Shown here: positions 27,033-37,971 of the stretch, piece by piece
How the letters are laid out: each line of letters opens with the position of its first letter
Numbering within the stretch: the stretch's first letter is position 1
NCBI RefSeq assembly: GCF_028656935.1
Contig: NZ_JAMDGZ010000048.1
Span: 177,513 to 241,512, forward strand
Reading direction: 5' to 3'
Length of the DNA stretch: 64,000 nucleotides
From: Pseudomonas rubra
GTDB taxonomy: Bacteria > Pseudomonadota > Gammaproteobacteria > Pseudomonadales > Pseudomonadaceae
Program-made: the position numbers and the translations under genes
Notes under the pieces: model-generated
The model's input: only the letters and a program-made list of their open reading frames with translations
Told to the model about the DNA's origin: nothing
The model's database searches: none

Positions 27033-28136
27033 ATGTCCCTCAGTCGCGTTTCTGTCACCGCGGTGCGTAACCTGCACCCGGTGACCTTCTCTCCCTCCCC
27101 CCGCATAAACATTCTGTACGGCGCCAACGGCAGCGGTAAAACCAGTGTGCTGGAAGCCGTTCATCTGTTGGGCCTGGCCCGGTCGTTCCGCAGCACTCGA
27201 CTCACCCCGGTGATTCAGTATGAGCAACTGGCTTGTACAGTATTCGGCCAAGTCGAGTTAAGCGAAGGCGGTTCCAGCAACCTGGGTATTTCGCGGGATC
27301 GGCAAGGTGAGTTCACCATCCGCATCGACGGGCAGAACGCCCGTAGCGCTGCACAGCTGGCAGAGATCCTGCCGCTGCAGTTGATCAACCCCGACAGTTT
27401 TCGCTTGCTCGAAGGCGCGCCGAAAATACGCCGGCAGTTCCTTGATTGGGGGGTGTTCCACGTGGAACCCCGCTTCATGTCCACATGGCAACGCCTGCAG
27501 AAGGCTTTGCGGCAGCGGAACTCATGGTTGCGGCATGGTACACTTGACGCTGTTTCGCAAGCGGCCTGGGACCGGGAACTGTGCCTGGCCAGCGCGGAAA
27601 TAGATGAATACCGTCGCAATTACATCAAGGCCTTGAAGCCTGTCTTTGAGCAAACTCTCAGCGATTTGGTCGAGCTCGAAGGGCTGACCCTGAGCTATTA
27701 CCGTGGCTGGGACAAGGATCGCGAACTCAGTGAAGTGCTCGCCTCCTCCCTGCAACGTGATCAGCACATGGGCCATACCCAGGCCGGACCACAACGCGCG
27801 GACTTGCGTTTGAGACTCGGCGCCCATAACGCCGCAGACATTTTGTCTCGCGGTCAGCAGAAGCTGGTGGTCTGCGCATTGCGTATCGCCCAAGGCCATC
27901 TGGTTAGCCAGGCGCGTCGCGGCCAATGTATTTATCTGGTGGATGACTTGCCGTCGGAACTCGACGATCAGCACCGCCGCGCACTTTGTCGCTTGTTGGA
28001 AGACTTACGCTGCCAGGTGTTTATCACCTGTGTAGATCACGAATTATTGAGGGAAGGCTGGCAGACGGAAACGCCAGTTGCTTTGTTCCACGTGGAACAG
28101 GGCCGTATCACCCAGACCCACGACCATCGGGAGTGA
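27033..28136 (+). CDS. recF: DNA replication and repair protein RecF
   Basis: ABC-type ATPase that helps load RecA at gapped DNA. The 367-aa protein has Walker A GANGSGKT at 30-37, the LSRGQQKL signature and Walker B YLVDDLPSELD. The gene contains one parS site and its 3' end contains a second, perfect one. Confidence 0.98.
   Translation: MSLSRVSVTAVRNLHPVTFSPSPRINILYGANGSGKTSVLEAVHLLGLARSFRSTRLTPVIQYEQLACTVFGQVELSEGGSSNLGISRDRQGEFTIRIDGQNARSAAQLAEILPLQLINPDSFRLLEGAPKIRRQFLDWGVFHVEPRFMSTWQRLQKALRQRNSWLRHGTLDAVSQAAWDRELCLASAEIDEYRRNYIKALKPVFEQTLSDLVELEGLTLSYYRGWDKDRELSEVLASSLQRDQHMGHTQAGPQRADLRLRLGAHNAADILSRGQQKLVVCALRIAQGHLVSQARRGQCIYLVDDLPSELDDQHRRALCRLLEDLRCQVFITCVDHELLREGWQTETPVALFHVEQGRITQTHDHRE
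27454..27469. promoter_or_regulatory. parS: parS site (15 of 16) inside recF
   Basis: TGTTCCACGTGGAACC differs from the parS consensus TGTTCCACGTGGAACA only at the last base. It lies within the recF coding region, about 11 kb from parB and 3 kb from oriC. Confidence 0.88.
28084..28099. promoter_or_regulatory. parS: Perfect parS site at the 3' end of recF
   Basis: TGTTCCACGTGGAACA is the exact 16-base palindromic ParB-binding site. It lies in the last codons of recF, 42 bases before the gyrB start. Confidence 0.95.
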
Positions 28137-28140
28137 AGGC

Positions 28141-30558
<2,418 letters not shown>

Positions 30559-30575
30559 TCAGGCGCTACCGCTAC

Positions 30576-30612
30576 AAACAACAACCCCGGCCAAAAGCCG
30601 GGGTTTGTTGTT
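30576..30612 (+). terminator. gyrB: Rho-independent terminator after gyrB
   Basis: AACCCCGGC pairs with GCCGGGGTT around a five-base loop and is followed by TGTTGTTT. It lies between the convergent gyrB and fisR stops and could serve both. Confidence 0.88.
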
Positions 30613-30624
30613 TCTGCGCATAGG

Positions 30625-31938
30625 TCAAAGCCCCAGCTCGCGCAAGCGTCGGTACAGGGTGCGTTCACTCAGGCCCAAGTGACGGGCCAGCTCGCTGCGC
30701 GAGCCGTTGAAACTGTCCAGGGCCTGGGCCAGTTGTCCGAGGTTGTCCTTGGCACGGCGGCTCAGGGTTTGCGTCGGTTCAAGGACTGAACCGAGTTCCG
30801 CAGGCAGATGTTCGGCTCGGATCAGTCCGTCGTCAGCGAACAACCGCGCTCGCTCGAGGATATTTCGTAGCTCGCGGATGTTGCCGGGATAGGTATGCAA
30901 GCTCAGCCGTTTCATCGCTTGGGCATCGACTTGCGGCGCGGCCGAACCGGCCATGCGCTGCAGCAGGCTCTGGATCAACAACGGCAGATCATCAACCCGC
31001 TCACGCAAGGCCGGCAGCCGAATCGGAAAGCCACTGATGCGGTAGTACAGGTCCTCGCGAAAGGTGCCTGCTGCAGCCATTTCCTTGAGGGGTTTGTGGG
31101 TAGCCGAGACCAGCCTGAAATCCGAGTGAACCGTACGCAGGCTGCCAACCGGACGAAAGCTGCCGGACTCGATCAGGCGCAGCAGTTTGACCTGCATCGC
31201 CAGCGGCACTTCACCGATTTCATCGAGGAACAAGGTGCCGCCATGGGCTGCTTCGGCCAGGCCGATCTTGCGCTGATGAGCGCCGGTGAAGGCGCCTTTC
31301 TCGTAGCCGAACAACTCGCTTTCGAACAACGACTCGGTCAGGCCGGTGCAATCGACCACTACCAGTGGACCGTTCGCCCGCGGACTACTCAGGTGCAACG
31401 CGCGGGCAAACAGCTCCTTGCCGGTGCCGGACTCACCCTGGAGCAACACCGGGATTTGCGCCGGTGCTGAGCGCTGCAAGCTGGCCAGTGCTTCCTGGAA
31501 TGCCGGTGAGCGCCCGACCAGTCCGTGCTGCTGGGGCTGAGCCGAGGCGACGGTGATGCTGGTCAGGCGCTCGACAAAAGCCACCACCTGACCCTCTTCA
31601 TCGAGGATAGGGCGCAATTCGACATCGACGTGTTCTGGCCCGCGTGGCGTGTGGTGCACATGCAACACACGTTCAGGTGCACGACTGTCCCAGGCCTTGC
31701 GCATCGGACAGTGTTCGCCAGCCTGGTCGCAAGGCACGGCGTAGTGGTGGGACACCCGGTGGCACTTGGCGCCAATAGGCGGCTGACCATCAATGCCGAA
31801 CTGGCGGCGGTAGGCGCTGTTGGCCGCAAGGATGTTGTAGTCAGTGTCGAGCACGATGGTCGGCTGGGCGTCGTGTTCGAGGTAGGACACCAATGCCTGC
31901 ACGGCAGGATCAGGAGTAACAACGGAAGAGAAGGACAT
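30625..31938 (-). CDS. fisR: Sigma-54-dependent activator, FisR type (sulfane-sulfur sensing)
   Basis: Bacterial enhancer-binding protein of 437 aa. Domains: PAS-like sensor (about 15-130), AAA+ domain with Walker A GESGTGKE at 168-175 and the sigma-54 contact GAFTGA at 215-220, and a C-terminal Fis-type HTH (SELARHLGLSERTLYRRL). The sensor has Cys59, Cys70 and Cys77 in KCHRVSHHYAVPCDQAGEHC. The 11/7 spacing equals that of the three cysteines reported (from memory) for FisR of Cupriavidus, which activates pdo-sqr on sensing polysulfide. It is divergent from exactly such genes. The ATG giving MSFSSVVTPD was chosen; upstream extensions run into the promoter region. Confidence 0.85.
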   Translation of the reverse strand: MSFSSVVTPDPAVQALVSYLEHDAQPTIVLDTDYNILAANSAYRRQFGIDGQPPIGAKCHRVSHHYAVPCDQAGEHCPMRKAWDSRAPERVLHVHHTPRGPEHVDVELRPILDEEGQVVAFVERLTSITVASAQPQQHGLVGRSPAFQEALASLQRSAPAQIPVLLQGESGTGKELFARALHLSSPRANGPLVVVDCTGLTESLFESELFGYEKGAFTGAHQRKIGLAEAAHGGTLFLDEIGEVPLAMQVKLLRLIESGSFRPVGSLRTVHSDFRLVSATHKPLKEMAAAGTFREDLYYRISGFPIRLPALRERVDDLPLLIQSLLQRMAGSAAPQVDAQAMKRLSLHTYPGNIRELRNILERARLFADDGLIRAEHLPAELGSVLEPTQTLSRRAKDNLGQLAQALDSFNGSRSELARHLGLSERTLYRRLRELGL

Positions 31939-31986
31939 GGCGACACCTGGGCAAGCTCGGGCAAAGCTTAACTGAAGGTGCCAAGG

Positions 31987-32036
31987 ACTGCCAAAAACTG
32001 CCATGTCACTGCCAACTATGCTGACAGTTTGGCAGC
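31987..32036. promoter_or_regulatory. Repeated ACTGCC motifs, possible activator sites
   Basis: ACTGCC occurs at 31987, 31997 and 32008 (11- and 10-base steps), followed by the inverted form AGTTTGGCAG at 32026. CTGCCAACT and AGTTTGGCAG make an imperfect inverted repeat. They lie about 60-110 bases upstream of the candidate -24 element, a normal place for enhancer-binding-protein sites. Assignment to FisR is inference. Confidence 0.5.
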
Positions 32037-32097
32037 GGTAAGCGATACGCAGCCCGAAAATTCGCCGTAGCCATTGAGAAACAGCCCACCTAAATGG

Positions 32098-32112
32098 TGG
32101 CACATATCTTGA
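32098..32112 (+). promoter_or_regulatory. Candidate sigma-54 promoter of the sulfide operon
   Basis: TGGCACATATCTTGA fits the -24/-12 consensus TGGCAC-N5-TTGC except for the last base (A for C); GG and GA are correctly spaced by 10 bases. It lies 66 bases before the dioxygenase ATG and downstream of the ACTGCC repeats, next to a sigma-54 activator gene. Confidence 0.6.
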
Positions 32113-32178
32113 TGACAGTCTGCCCACTGCCAGCAAGGCTTCATAGCTGGCATTTGTGATGAATTCGGAGCGTGGTAA

Positions 32179-33063
32179 ATGATCATCGGCGGCAACTTGT
32201 ATGTGGAGGCACTGTTCGACACGGTGACCTCGACCATCAGCTATCTGGTGATGGACCGTGACAGCGGTGACTGTGCCTTGATTGACAGCGTGCTGGATTA
32301 CGATCCAAAGTCCGGGCGCACCCACAGTGCATCGGCGGACAAACTGATCGATCGGGTCAGCGAACTAGGCGCCAAGGTTCAGTGGATTCTGGAAACCCAT
32401 GTTCATGCTGACCACCTGTCTGCCGCCGCCTACCTCAAGCAAGCCCTGGGTGGCCGGATCGCGATAGGTAGCCAGATTACCCAAGTGCAGAAAGTTTTCG
32501 GTGCACTGTTCAATGCCGATGGCGGTTTCGCCCGCGATGGCAGCCAGTTCGATGTGCTGTTCAACGATGAGCAGCCCTTCACCATCGGCAATCTTCAGGC
32601 CCGCGCTTTGCACACGCCCGGGCACACCCCGGCGTGCATGACCTATGTGGTGGAGGTCGCCGGGCAGAGCATTGCCTTCGTCGGTGACACCTTGTTCATG
32701 CCCGATTACGGCACTGCCCGATGCGACTTTCCCGGCGCCAGTGCGCGCACCCTGTACCGTTCGATCCAGCGCATTCTTGCCTTGCCCGCCCAGACGCGCT
32801 TGTTCATGTGCCACGACTACCTGCCGGGTGGCCGCGAACTGCGGTACATGACCACAGTGGCCGAACAGCGCGCGAGCAATATCCATATCCGCGAAGGCAT
32901 AAGCGAAGACAGCTTCGTCGCCATGCGCGAAGCCCGCGACGCCACCCTGGAAATGCCGGTGCTGATTCTGCCCTCGGTACAGATCAACATGCGCAGCGGT
33001 CAGTTGCCCGAACCTGAAGACAATGGAGTGCGCTACCTGAAGATCCCGCTCAACGTGCTCTGA
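32179..33063 (+). CDS. pdo: Metallo-beta-lactamase-fold persulfide dioxygenase
   Basis: Probably oxidises glutathione persulfide to sulfite, the second step of sulfide oxidation. The 294-aa protein has the metal motif THVHADHL at 73-80, His149 in TPGHTPAC, Asp170 in VGDTLFMPDYG and His212 in CHDY, as in ETHE1/PDO enzymes; the single mononuclear iron is known for the family, not visible here. It is the first gene of an operon with sulfide:quinone reductase and a TauE exporter. It could be annotated as a generic MBL hydrolase (Blh type), but context favours PDO. Confidence 0.85.
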   Translation: MIIGGNLYVEALFDTVTSTISYLVMDRDSGDCALIDSVLDYDPKSGRTHSASADKLIDRVSELGAKVQWILETHVHADHLSAAAYLKQALGGRIAIGSQITQVQKVFGALFNADGGFARDGSQFDVLFNDEQPFTIGNLQARALHTPGHTPACMTYVVEVAGQSIAFVGDTLFMPDYGTARCDFPGASARTLYRSIQRILALPAQTRLFMCHDYLPGGRELRYMTTVAEQRASNIHIREGISEDSFVAMREARDATLEMPVLILPSVQINMRSGQLPEPEDNGVRYLKIPLNVL

Positions 33064-33100
33064 GCTACACCCCAGAATTATTATTAGAAGGATCCTTGCC

Positions 33101-34378
33101 ATGCCTGCTCAACTCTCCTCTGCCGAGGTACCGAAAGGCGACCACCATAAAGTGCTGATTGTTGGTGCCGGTGCCGCCGGTATCGCTGCCGCTTCCAGCC
33201 TGATCAGCCGAGACCCTTCGCTGGATGTCGCCATCATCGACCCGGCCGAAGTTCACTACTACCAGCCTGGCTGGACCATGGTCGGTGCCGGTATCTTCCG
33301 GGCGCCTTCGACCGCGCGCACCATGGCGTCGACCATTCCCGCCGGCGTGCAGTGGATCAAGGCACGGGTCGAGACGTTTGACCCGCAGGCACAAACCGTC
33401 AGCCTCAATGACGGCCGCGTGCTCAGTTACGAGCAGTTGGTGGTCTGCCCTGGGCTCAAGCTCGACTGGGACGCCATCGAAGGCCTGAGCCAGACACTCG
33501 GGCGCAATGGCGTGACCTCCAATTACCGTTACGACCTGGCGCCGTACACTTGGCAACTGGTACAGAACCTGCGCGAAGGCCGGGCGCTGTTCACCCAGCC
33601 GCCGATGCCGATCAAGTGCGCCGGTGCGCCTCAAAAAGCCCTGTACCTGTCGTGTGATCACTGGCTGCGCAATGGCCGATTGGGCAACATCCAGGCGCAG
33701 TTCTTCAATGCCGGCGGCGTACTGTTCGGGGTGCCCGACTATGTTCCGGCGCTGATGGAGTACATCGACAAGTACGCCGTGGACTTGCAGTACGCCCATC
33801 GCCTGGTGGCGGTCGATGGCCCGGGTAAACGGGCGACGTTTGTGCGCACCCTGCCCGATGGCAGCACCGAAACCCGCATTCAGCCCTTTGACATGCTGCA
33901 TGTGGTGCCGCCTCAGGTTGCACCGGAATTCATCCGCAACAGCCCGCTGGCTGACCAGGCCGGCTGGATCGATGTCGACCCGGCCACTTTGCGTCACAAG
34001 CTCTACGGCAACATCCACGCCTTGGGTGACGGCATCAATACCAGCAACGCCAAGACCGCAGCAGCTGCGCGCAAGCAGGCACCGGTGGTGGCCAACAATG
34101 TGCTGGTGGCGCTGGGCCGCTTGCCCAATCTTGCTCACTACGATGGCTATGGCTCCTGTCCGTTGACGGTCGAGCGCGGCAAGATCGTGCTCGCCGAGTT
34201 CACCTATGGCGGCAAGCTGTCGCCGAGCTTCCCACGCTGGCTACTCGACGGCCGACGGCCTACGCGCCTGGCCTGGCTGCTGAAGGCGCAGATCCTGCCG
34301 CCGCTGTACTGGCGCTGCATGCTCAAGGGTCGTGAGTGGCTGGCCAAACCCCGAGTTGCCGCCGAGGGTCTGCGGTGA
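33101..34378 (+). CDS. sqr: Sulfide:quinone oxidoreductase (type II-like)
   Basis: FAD enzyme that oxidises sulfide to sulfane sulfur and passes electrons to quinone at the membrane. The 425-aa protein has the FAD motif GAGAAG at 22-27, Cys173 in PIKCAGAPQKALYLS and Cys353 in YDGYGSCPLT. These match the two redox cysteines of mitochondrial-type SQR (PIKCAGAPQK and YDGYTSCPL). A third Cys at 116 is outside this pair. It follows the dioxygenase by 37 bases. Confidence 0.88.
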   Translation: MPAQLSSAEVPKGDHHKVLIVGAGAAGIAAASSLISRDPSLDVAIIDPAEVHYYQPGWTMVGAGIFRAPSTARTMASTIPAGVQWIKARVETFDPQAQTVSLNDGRVLSYEQLVVCPGLKLDWDAIEGLSQTLGRNGVTSNYRYDLAPYTWQLVQNLREGRALFTQPPMPIKCAGAPQKALYLSCDHWLRNGRLGNIQAQFFNAGGVLFGVPDYVPALMEYIDKYAVDLQYAHRLVAVDGPGKRATFVRTLPDGSTETRIQPFDMLHVVPPQVAPEFIRNSPLADQAGWIDVDPATLRHKLYGNIHALGDGINTSNAKTAAAARKQAPVVANNVLVALGRLPNLAHYDGYGSCPLTVERGKIVLAEFTYGGKLSPSFPRWLLDGRRPTRLAWLLKAQILPPLYWRCMLKGREWLAKPRVAAEGLR

Positions 34379-35193
34379 TTGAGCATCAATTCGTAGCGGC
34401 AGGTTTGGGGGTGATCATCGGTGCGGTGCTGGCGCTGACCGGCGCCGGTGGTGGCATTCTTGCCGTGCCCTTGTTGGTGTTCGGCTTGGGTTTGTCGATG
34501 GTCGAGGCGGCGCCAGTGGGCTTGCTGGCCGTCGGCATGGCCGCGGCAGTGGGTGCCCTGTTGGGATTGCGCCAAGGCCTGGTGCGTTATCGCGCGGCGC
34601 TGTTCGTGGCGTTGATCGGCATCGCTGTTGCGCCCTTCGGGCTGATGCTGGCCCATCGCTTGCCGAACGGGCCATTGGCCCTGACCTTTGCCCTGGTGCT
34701 GGTCTATGCCTGTGCACGCATGCTGCTCAAGGCGCACCGCGAGCTGCGTGGGCAGCCGCCATTGGGGCAGCGCATGGTCATGCCTTGCGTGCTTAATCCC
34801 TTGCAGGGGCGTTTGCGCTGGACCCTGCCCTGCGCACGCGCCCTGGCGTTTACCGGCGCCCTGTCTGGTTTACTGTCGGGGCTGCTGGGTGTCGGTGGTG
34901 GTTTTGTGATCATTCCGGCGCTGAGCCGTTATACCAACCTGGACATGAAAAGCATCGTTGCCACGTCCCTGGCGGTGATTGCCCTGATCTCCACCGGCAG
35001 CGTGGTCAGCGCTACAGTTGGCGGCGCCATACAGTGGACAGTGGGTGCCCCCTTTGCCGGTGGCGCAGTGCTTGGGTTGCTGTTGGCGCGTCAGGTCGCT
35101 GGCAAACTGGCCGGGCCGCGACTGCAGCAACTGTTCGCTACTGTGGGGATCTGCGCGGCAGTGCTGTTGGCGGTCAGAACCTTGGCCAGCTGA
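34375..35193 (+). CDS. TauE/SafE-family membrane exporter
   Basis: About 272 aa with roughly eight hydrophobic segments in two repeats, each containing the Gly-rich family pattern (ALTGAGGGILAVPLLV and LLGVGGGFVIIPAL). The family exports sulfite or sulfoacetate-type anions. The GTG start overlaps the sqr stop (GTGA), so it is translationally coupled to sqr, which suggests disposal of sulfite or thiosulfate from the same pathway. Substrate is inferred. Confidence 0.82.
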   Translation: MIEHQFVAAGLGVIIGAVLALTGAGGGILAVPLLVFGLGLSMVEAAPVGLLAVGMAAAVGALLGLRQGLVRYRAALFVALIGIAVAPFGLMLAHRLPNGPLALTFALVLVYACARMLLKAHRELRGQPPLGQRMVMPCVLNPLQGRLRWTLPCARALAFTGALSGLLSGLLGVGGGFVIIPALSRYTNLDMKSIVATSLAVIALISTGSVVSATVGGAIQWTVGAPFAGGAVLGLLLARQVAGKLAGPRLQQLFATVGICAAVLLAVRTLAS

Positions 35194-35197
35194 CGCC

Positions 35198-36085
35198 CTA
35201 CTCTGCCAGTAAGGCGTCCTGCTCTTGTGCGCACAAGGCCAGGAGAAAATCCCAGACGACCCGTAGCCGTACCGACTTGTGCAACTCGCGGCGGGTACAG
35301 ATCCAGTAGCTGCGCTGGATCGTCTCGCTGGGCAGCACCCGTACCAGCGCCGGATCGTGGCGGGCCATGTAGTTGGGTAGCACGGCAATGCCCAGGCCGG
35401 CGCGAGCGGCTTGTTGCTGGGCGATCACGCTGGTGCTGCGAAACACCACATTCGGCGCTCGGCAGAAGCTGTTCAAAAACAGCAGTTCCTGGCTGAACAG
35501 CAGGTCGTCGACGTAACCGATCCAGCTGTGCTTGGCCAGGTCTTCGCGGTGGTTGAGCGCCGGCGCCTGCGCCAGGTACTCGGGGCTGGCGTATAGCGCC
35601 AGGCGATAGTCGGTGAGTTTGCGGGTTATCAACAGGTCGGCATTGGGCCGCTCCAGGTGAATGCTGATTTCTGCCTCGCGGTTGAGGATGCTGACAAAGC
35701 GCGGCACCGCCACCAGCTCCACTTCAAGGCCCGGGTAGCGTTCGAACAGGCTGCCCATGCGCGGAGTGAAGAACATGATGCCGATGCCTTCGGTCACCCC
35801 CAGGCGAATCTTGCCCAGTGGCGTGATGGCCTGGGTGATCTCTTCCTGAGCCAGCAGGGCGACGTTTTCCATCGCTTCGGCATGCTTGAGCAGGGCCTGG
35901 CCGGAGGGCGTCAGTTCGTAACCCTGGGCGTGCTGAACGAACAGGGCTGTGCCTAGGCTCTGCTCGATATTGTCGATATGCCGGGCCACGGTGCTGTGGG
36001 TGGTGTTGAGGCGCTTGGCTGCGGTCAGTAGCCGGCCACTGCGCTGCAACTCGAGAAAAAACCGCAGATCATTCCAGTCGAACAT
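35198..36085 (-). CDS. LysR-family transcriptional regulator
   Basis: A 295-aa LysR-type protein with an N-terminal winged HTH (about 1-60, FDWNDLRFFLELQRSGRLLTAAKRL) and a substrate-binding domain. Its stop is 4 bases from the convergent TauE gene. It is divergent from the GMC oxidoreductase across about 135 bases, so it probably regulates the oxidoreductase-transporter pair. The effector is unknown. Confidence 0.88.
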   Translation of the reverse strand: MFDWNDLRFFLELQRSGRLLTAAKRLNTTHSTVARHIDNIEQSLGTALFVQHAQGYELTPSGQALLKHAEAMENVALLAQEEITQAITPLGKIRLGVTEGIGIMFFTPRMGSLFERYPGLEVELVAVPRFVSILNREAEISIHLERPNADLLITRKLTDYRLALYASPEYLAQAPALNHREDLAKHSWIGYVDDLLFSQELLFLNSFCRAPNVVFRSTSVIAQQQAARAGLGIAVLPNYMARHDPALVRVLPSETIQRSYWICTRRELHKSVRLRVVWDFLLALCAQEQDALLAE

Positions 36086-36221
36086 GCTTTTCCTTGTGAA
36101 TCGGTGTTCACGGACGTTGTGTTAAAACGCACAGCACTTGAGTGAAATCTAACGTTTTCATCCCGAAATTAATCAATAACATGGGCTGGGACAAGAATAA
36201 TAATCAGGCGCGAGGTTGCCC

Positions 36222-37871
36222 ATGCCATCAGCCGATCCTGTCTACGATTATGTGGTGGTGGGTGCCGGCCCTGCCGGATGCCTTCTGGCCAATCGCTTAT
36301 CTGCCGACCCAGGCTGCCGGGTGCTGCTGCTCGAAGCCGGTGGGCGCGACAACTACCCCTGGATTCATATCCCGGTGGGTTACCTTTACTGCATTGGCAA
36401 TCCCCGTACCGACTGGTGCTTCAAGACCCAAGCGCAACCGGGCCTCAATGGCCGTGCTCTGGGTTATCCACGGGGCAAGGTGCTCGGTGGCTGCTCCTCG
36501 ATCAACGGCATGATCTACATGCGCGGCCAGGCGGGCGACTATGATCGCTGGGCCGAGCAAGGCAATGCCGGTTGGGCCTGGAAGGATGTGCTGCCGCTGT
36601 TCAAGGCCAGCGAAAACCACTTCGGCGGCGCCAGCCAAGCCCATGGGGATCAAGGCGAGTGGCGGGTCGAACAACAACGTTACTCCTGGCCGATCCTCGA
36701 TGCGTTCCGCGAAGCCGCGGCGCAGAGCGGCATCGCCAGCGTTGACGACTTCAACACTGGGGATAATCAGGGCTGTGGATACTTTCAGGTCAACCAGCGT
36801 TCTGGTATTCGCTGGAATTCGGCCAAAGCTTTTTTGCGGCCGATCCTCAAACGCCCCAACCTGACTGTACTGACCGATGTGCTGGTTGATCAGGTGCTGT
36901 TGAAAGACGGCCGTGCTGATGCAGTACGAGCCCGCTGGCAGGGCGACTGGCAGCACTTCAGCGCGCGCCGGGAGATCATCCTGTGCGCAGGTTCCGTAGG
37001 TTCCCCCGGGATCCTGCAACGCTCCGGCATTGGTCCACGTGGTTTGCTCGAGCGCCTGGGGATAACCGTTCGACATGAGCTGCCTGGCGTCGGTGGCAAC
37101 CTGCAGGATCATCTGCAATTGCGCTTGATCTACCAGGTTAGCCAGGCGCGAACCCTCAACCAGGTCGCCAACAGCATCTGGGGCAAGCTCGGTATGGGCT
37201 TGCGTTACCTCTATGATCGCAGCGGGCCGTTGGCGATGGCACCAAGCCAGTTGGGCGCCTTCGTTCGCTCCGGCCCCGAACAGGCTTCGGCCAACTTGCA
37301 GTACCACGTACAGCCCCTGTCGCTGGAACGTTTTGGTGAACCGCTGCACCGTTTCCCGGCCTTTACCGCCTCGGTGTGCAACCTGCGCCCTGCCAGTCGC
37401 GGGCGTATCGATATCTGCTCGGCCAACCCGGACGATGCACCGCTGATCGATCCCAACTACCTGAGTGACCCCGAAGACCTGCGCGTCGCCGCCCAGGCCA
37501 TTCGCCTGACCCGCAAGATCGTTCAGGCCCCTGCCCTGGCTGCCTTCAACCCGCGCGAATACCTGCCGGGCCCGGACTTGCAAAGCGAAGAGCAACTGCA
37601 TGAAGCCGCCGGGCAGATCGGCACCACCATCTTCCACCCGGTGGGCACCTGCCGGATGGGCAGCGGCGCGCTGGATGTGGTCGACGACCAGCTACGCGTG
37701 CACGGTGTGCCGGGGCTGCGCATTGCCGATGCCTCGATCATGCCGCACATCGTCTCCGGCAATACCTGCTCACCTACCTTGATGATTGCCGAGAAGGCGG
37801 CGCAACTGATTCGACAGGGGATGTTATCCACAGCCAGCATCGACGAAAAAAGCACAGTACCGACGCCCTGA
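36222..37871 (+). CDS. GMC-family oxidoreductase (choline-dehydrogenase-like)
   Basis: FAD-dependent alcohol or choline dehydrogenase-type enzyme, 549 aa. FAD motif GAGPAG at 14-19, YPRGKVLGGCSSINGMIYMRG (GMC signature 1 region), AGSVGSPGILQRSGIG (signature 2), and the C-terminal FHPVGTCRMG and HIVSGNTCSPTLMIAEKAA active-site segments. No betaine or alkane genes are adjacent, so the substrate is unknown. The ATG giving MPSADPVYDYV was preferred to a TTG two codons upstream. An exact DnaA box lies near its 3' end (37824). Confidence 0.9.
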   Translation: MPSADPVYDYVVVGAGPAGCLLANRLSADPGCRVLLLEAGGRDNYPWIHIPVGYLYCIGNPRTDWCFKTQAQPGLNGRALGYPRGKVLGGCSSINGMIYMRGQAGDYDRWAEQGNAGWAWKDVLPLFKASENHFGGASQAHGDQGEWRVEQQRYSWPILDAFREAAAQSGIASVDDFNTGDNQGCGYFQVNQRSGIRWNSAKAFLRPILKRPNLTVLTDVLVDQVLLKDGRADAVRARWQGDWQHFSARREIILCAGSVGSPGILQRSGIGPRGLLERLGITVRHELPGVGGNLQDHLQLRLIYQVSQARTLNQVANSIWGKLGMGLRYLYDRSGPLAMAPSQLGAFVRSGPEQASANLQYHVQPLSLERFGEPLHRFPAFTASVCNLRPASRGRIDICSANPDDAPLIDPNYLSDPEDLRVAAQAIRLTRKIVQAPALAAFNPREYLPGPDLQSEEQLHEAAGQIGTTIFHPVGTCRMGSGALDVVDDQLRVHGVPGLRIADASIMPHIVSGNTCSPTLMIAEKAAQLIRQGMLSTASIDEKSTVPTP

Positions 37872-37971
37872 CCGGGGTGCGTAGCAATAACGACGCCGGA
37901 CGCAGTCTGCCGGTGACGACAGTGGAACAACAAAAATAATCACTGGGGCCTGCAGGCCGAGGACAGCAACG

